Both the position numbers and the translations under genes were made by a program. 64,000 bases of DNA from Schistocephalus solidus (taxonomy: Eukaryota > Platyhelminthes > Cestoda > Diphyllobothriidea > Diphyllobothriidae). The first letter of the stretch is position 1. Each line of letters begins with the position of its first letter. The stretch spans positions 83,718 through 147,717 of the forward strand of contig WEDG01001445.1 of assembly GCA_017591395.1 (NCBI GenBank). Direction: 5' to 3'. Below, one piece after another: positions 61,813 through 64,000 of this stretch. The notes beneath the pieces were generated by a model. The model was not told the DNA's origin. It did no database searches and saw only the letters and a list, made by a program, of their open reading frames with translations.

Positions 61813-63924
61813 CCGAGTTGTTCATATGTGGGCCAAAGGAAAAATCCTCAAAAACTGACGGCTCAAGCCTACCATTGCTGTTATAAAAGTTACGTGATGC
61901 TAGTTATTATGCTCATACGCAAAATCATCCATGAGCTCTCTGAAATATCAGGTGAATCAGTTTAATGTGATTAAAATTAAGACGAATATGAGTAGAATGA
62001 TCTAACACTACATTTATGATAGTGATTAAATCAACACGTGGACCTCTATAAGATCCCGGGCACACATGTTATAACAGGACTCGGATGTTCATCAACTCAC
62101 ATGTGTTCAAATAATAATTGGTTTTTCGGACAATTTCATCTTCATTTCATCTTAGCTTGAAGCTAGATAAGCATAATATGGGTCGACTTCTATATTTTCA
62201 TTTGGGAGTACCTAAGTAATTTGCTGTAGAAAAGTCTCCACATACTGCTTGTGGGTGAAATGTCTGTTTAAAAACGACTAACCATGACCTGAGGCGAATT
62301 CACCAACAAACTTTGATGCACCGTAAAGTAAAAACAGTCTCGAATTCTGGAACACAGACGTGAATGGATGCCTACCAATCTATTGAAGTACCGAAGCGAA
62401 CAAGTTCCGAATAGGTGACAAAGGTTATGAAAGACCACAGCCTAACAGGTTTTACCCGAAAAGAAATATGCTGACAGGAACCGTATCAACAAAAAATGTG
62501 TGGGATTGCCAACTCTCTGATGAGAGCATATTCTGTCCTCAGACAGGCTATTATCCATCCAAGCCTCACCCATGATAACGAATACCAGATACAGGCATAG
62601 TAACTCCGAGGTAATGTTGTATCCACCTATACGTATTTCCTGTCCATATGGTTGAGGATGTAAATGTTGCCAAACAATTTCCTGCAGAAGAGTGACAAGT
62701 AGATGAAGTTTTAGGAAGAAGCAGTAACCCTTGGTAGAAAGGATATACTAGGTAAATTTGCATAGGCAATTATTTTCCTCTGAATACAGAGACAGCCTCT
62801 ACGACGTTTTCTGGAAATCGTATAAGATTAAGCAACAACAGAGCCCTCCTTTTCCGTCACTTTTTATCTGACACCACCACCATCACCACCACCACCACCA
62901 ACAACATTACCGCCAGGGCAACCGTCTGCTCCGTAGTGCGACCACTCACCCACGCGGACTTCCGTCCCCTTACTTTCCCCTGCCAGTTCGCTGTTTGAGC
63001 CGCGCGTGTCATGGCACCATCGCCTGACGCCAATCCACGCTGCAGGCCTTGGTGATTGGTTGTAATCCCAAGGGCACGCACTCGCTTGGCTCCTGGGCTA
63101 GCAACTTAAACCGCTGCCATTTGACCGATGCGAACAGACTGATCTGCGTGTACGCTCTCTAGCCTCAGTAAAGGTTCCCAAAATCTGCTCTCCCGGAAAC
63201 TTTAATTGGGAAACCTGATGTTGTCGACACATCACACTGCAACATCACCGACATAAAATTTCACCACAGCCCTATAGTTATGTGCTTTTCTTGTAACTGA
63301 TTTTGGTACAAAAGGAATCAAAATCGAGCAGCAATCAAAAACCATGCCACACAAATTTTCACATTTACATTTAATAGCGAGTTCCATTAGTGAAACATGT
63401 ATGTACAAAGTGCAAAGTGGACAAAGTCGCTACATATCAATAAACGAGTCCAGCTAATTTGCATAATGTGGACTACCAGGTAATGTTTAAGTATCATTAA
63501 ACTTGAATACCTTGGTCGCTAGTACTCTATAAGCGACTGTAAATTTTCTGATCCAAAAGTTACTCGGTAAACGTCCTTACTCTGTATCTAGGACGAGGTT
63601 AAACCTCTGATAGAATCATCTGAAATGGGATTAATAGGTGTCCTGTTTCCAGAAGATTGCATAGAAGATCAGAAAGTGTGCTCCTATATTTCAGTCGCCA
63701 AGATAGAAAGTTCTACAAATACTACTTAGCCACAAGGCATTTTTTATCTCCTTTAGTCCTAAGAAATCGAAGGTAACGGGTTTGATTTTGCTGGAAGTAC
63801 ATCCGACAAGACTCCGCAGTAAACTCGCCATCAGTCTCGTAAGAAGAATTCAAGGGATTGTAGATGGTAATTAAAAGTCCTTGAGCATTGATATTTACTG
63901 CGCATGGCCTTTTAATTCATGCGT
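61813..63924. other. no supported gene
   Basis: Mostly AT-rich. An (ACC)n-like tract at 62,872-62,902 and a GC-rich patch to about 63,120 contain a minus-strand frame of low-complexity Val/Met at its end. Nothing else was recognised. Confidence 0.4.
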
Positions 63925-64000
63925 GGGTGGCAGATGGGGCGTAGGGGTACGAGTTAGGGGTTGCGCCACACATATAGCATTGTTCGCTCCAATTGTCTCT
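63925..64000 (+). mobile_element. 5' end of another LINE copy, cut by the window edge
   Basis: GTGGCAGATGGGGCGTAGGG through GCATTGTTCGCTCCAATTGT parallels 13,413-13,485 of LINE A with moderate divergence. This places a third LINE start at the right edge. Confidence 0.6.

Noticed and set aside
62857..63081. Minus-strand frame ending in a Val/Met-rich segment as a membrane protein
   Set aside because: The hydrophobic end is a translation of the (ACC)n-like tract.

Overview
This is eukaryotic, repeat-dominated DNA, most likely from a diphyllobothriidean tapeworm (a Schistocephalus, Dibothriocephalus, Ligula or Spirometra relative). The main reason is a recognisable flatworm non-LTR retrotransposon (AP-type endonuclease, reverse transcriptase, then C2H2 zinc fingers) in two large copies and several relics, with a Penelope-like element and tRNA-derived repeats. 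No species-specific marker was tested.

Only three host genes can be supported. At 35,955-41,521 (+) lies a two-exon Tob/BTG-family gene (antiproliferative, mRNA deadenylation adaptor) with a 3.4 kb phase-0 intron. At 26,062-26,589 and 32,692-33,240 (+) lie two single-exon ferritin-fold genes. By my alignment each has lost all seven ferroxidase ligands of H-ferritin. A weak candidate terminal exon is at 48,204-48,426 (-).

Region by region. 1-2,620 is a nested, roughly mirror-symmetric block: Penelope 3' ends outside, long (AT)n tracts inside, and two repeat families in the centre, each arranged minus, minus, plus and each carrying hammerhead ribozyme motifs. 2.6-13.4 kb holds dispersed repeats (called R1 and R2 here) and otherwise unrecognised DNA. 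13.4-24.3 kb holds two LINE copies in opposite orientation with long inverted R1 arms. 24.3-34 kb holds the ferritin-like genes, a MITE-like element, a Gypsy pol relic and hammerhead-bearing SINE copies. 35.6-41.5 kb is the Tob gene. 43.8-50.7 kb is a graveyard of R1, Penelope, LINE and SINE pieces. 51.6-53.2 kb is a foldback-type element with TA flanks and an internal 115 bp tandem array, with a smaller relative at 60.3-60.9 kb. The last 75 bases match the 5' end of the LINE.

The most interesting content is RNA. (1) A ~350 bp repeat at 713-1,543 carries three hammerheads with complete canonical cores; two are in direct tandem, so self-cleavage would release a unit of about 349 nt, as in metazoan retrozymes. 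(2) A separate tRNA-derived ~300 bp repeat, seen at five places, carries a 45-nt type I hammerhead in its body and recurs as head-to-tail dimers (306 and 291 nt between ribozymes). (3) Penelope 3' ends carry degenerate hammerhead-like cores. All assignments were made by eye, without database searches or folding software.
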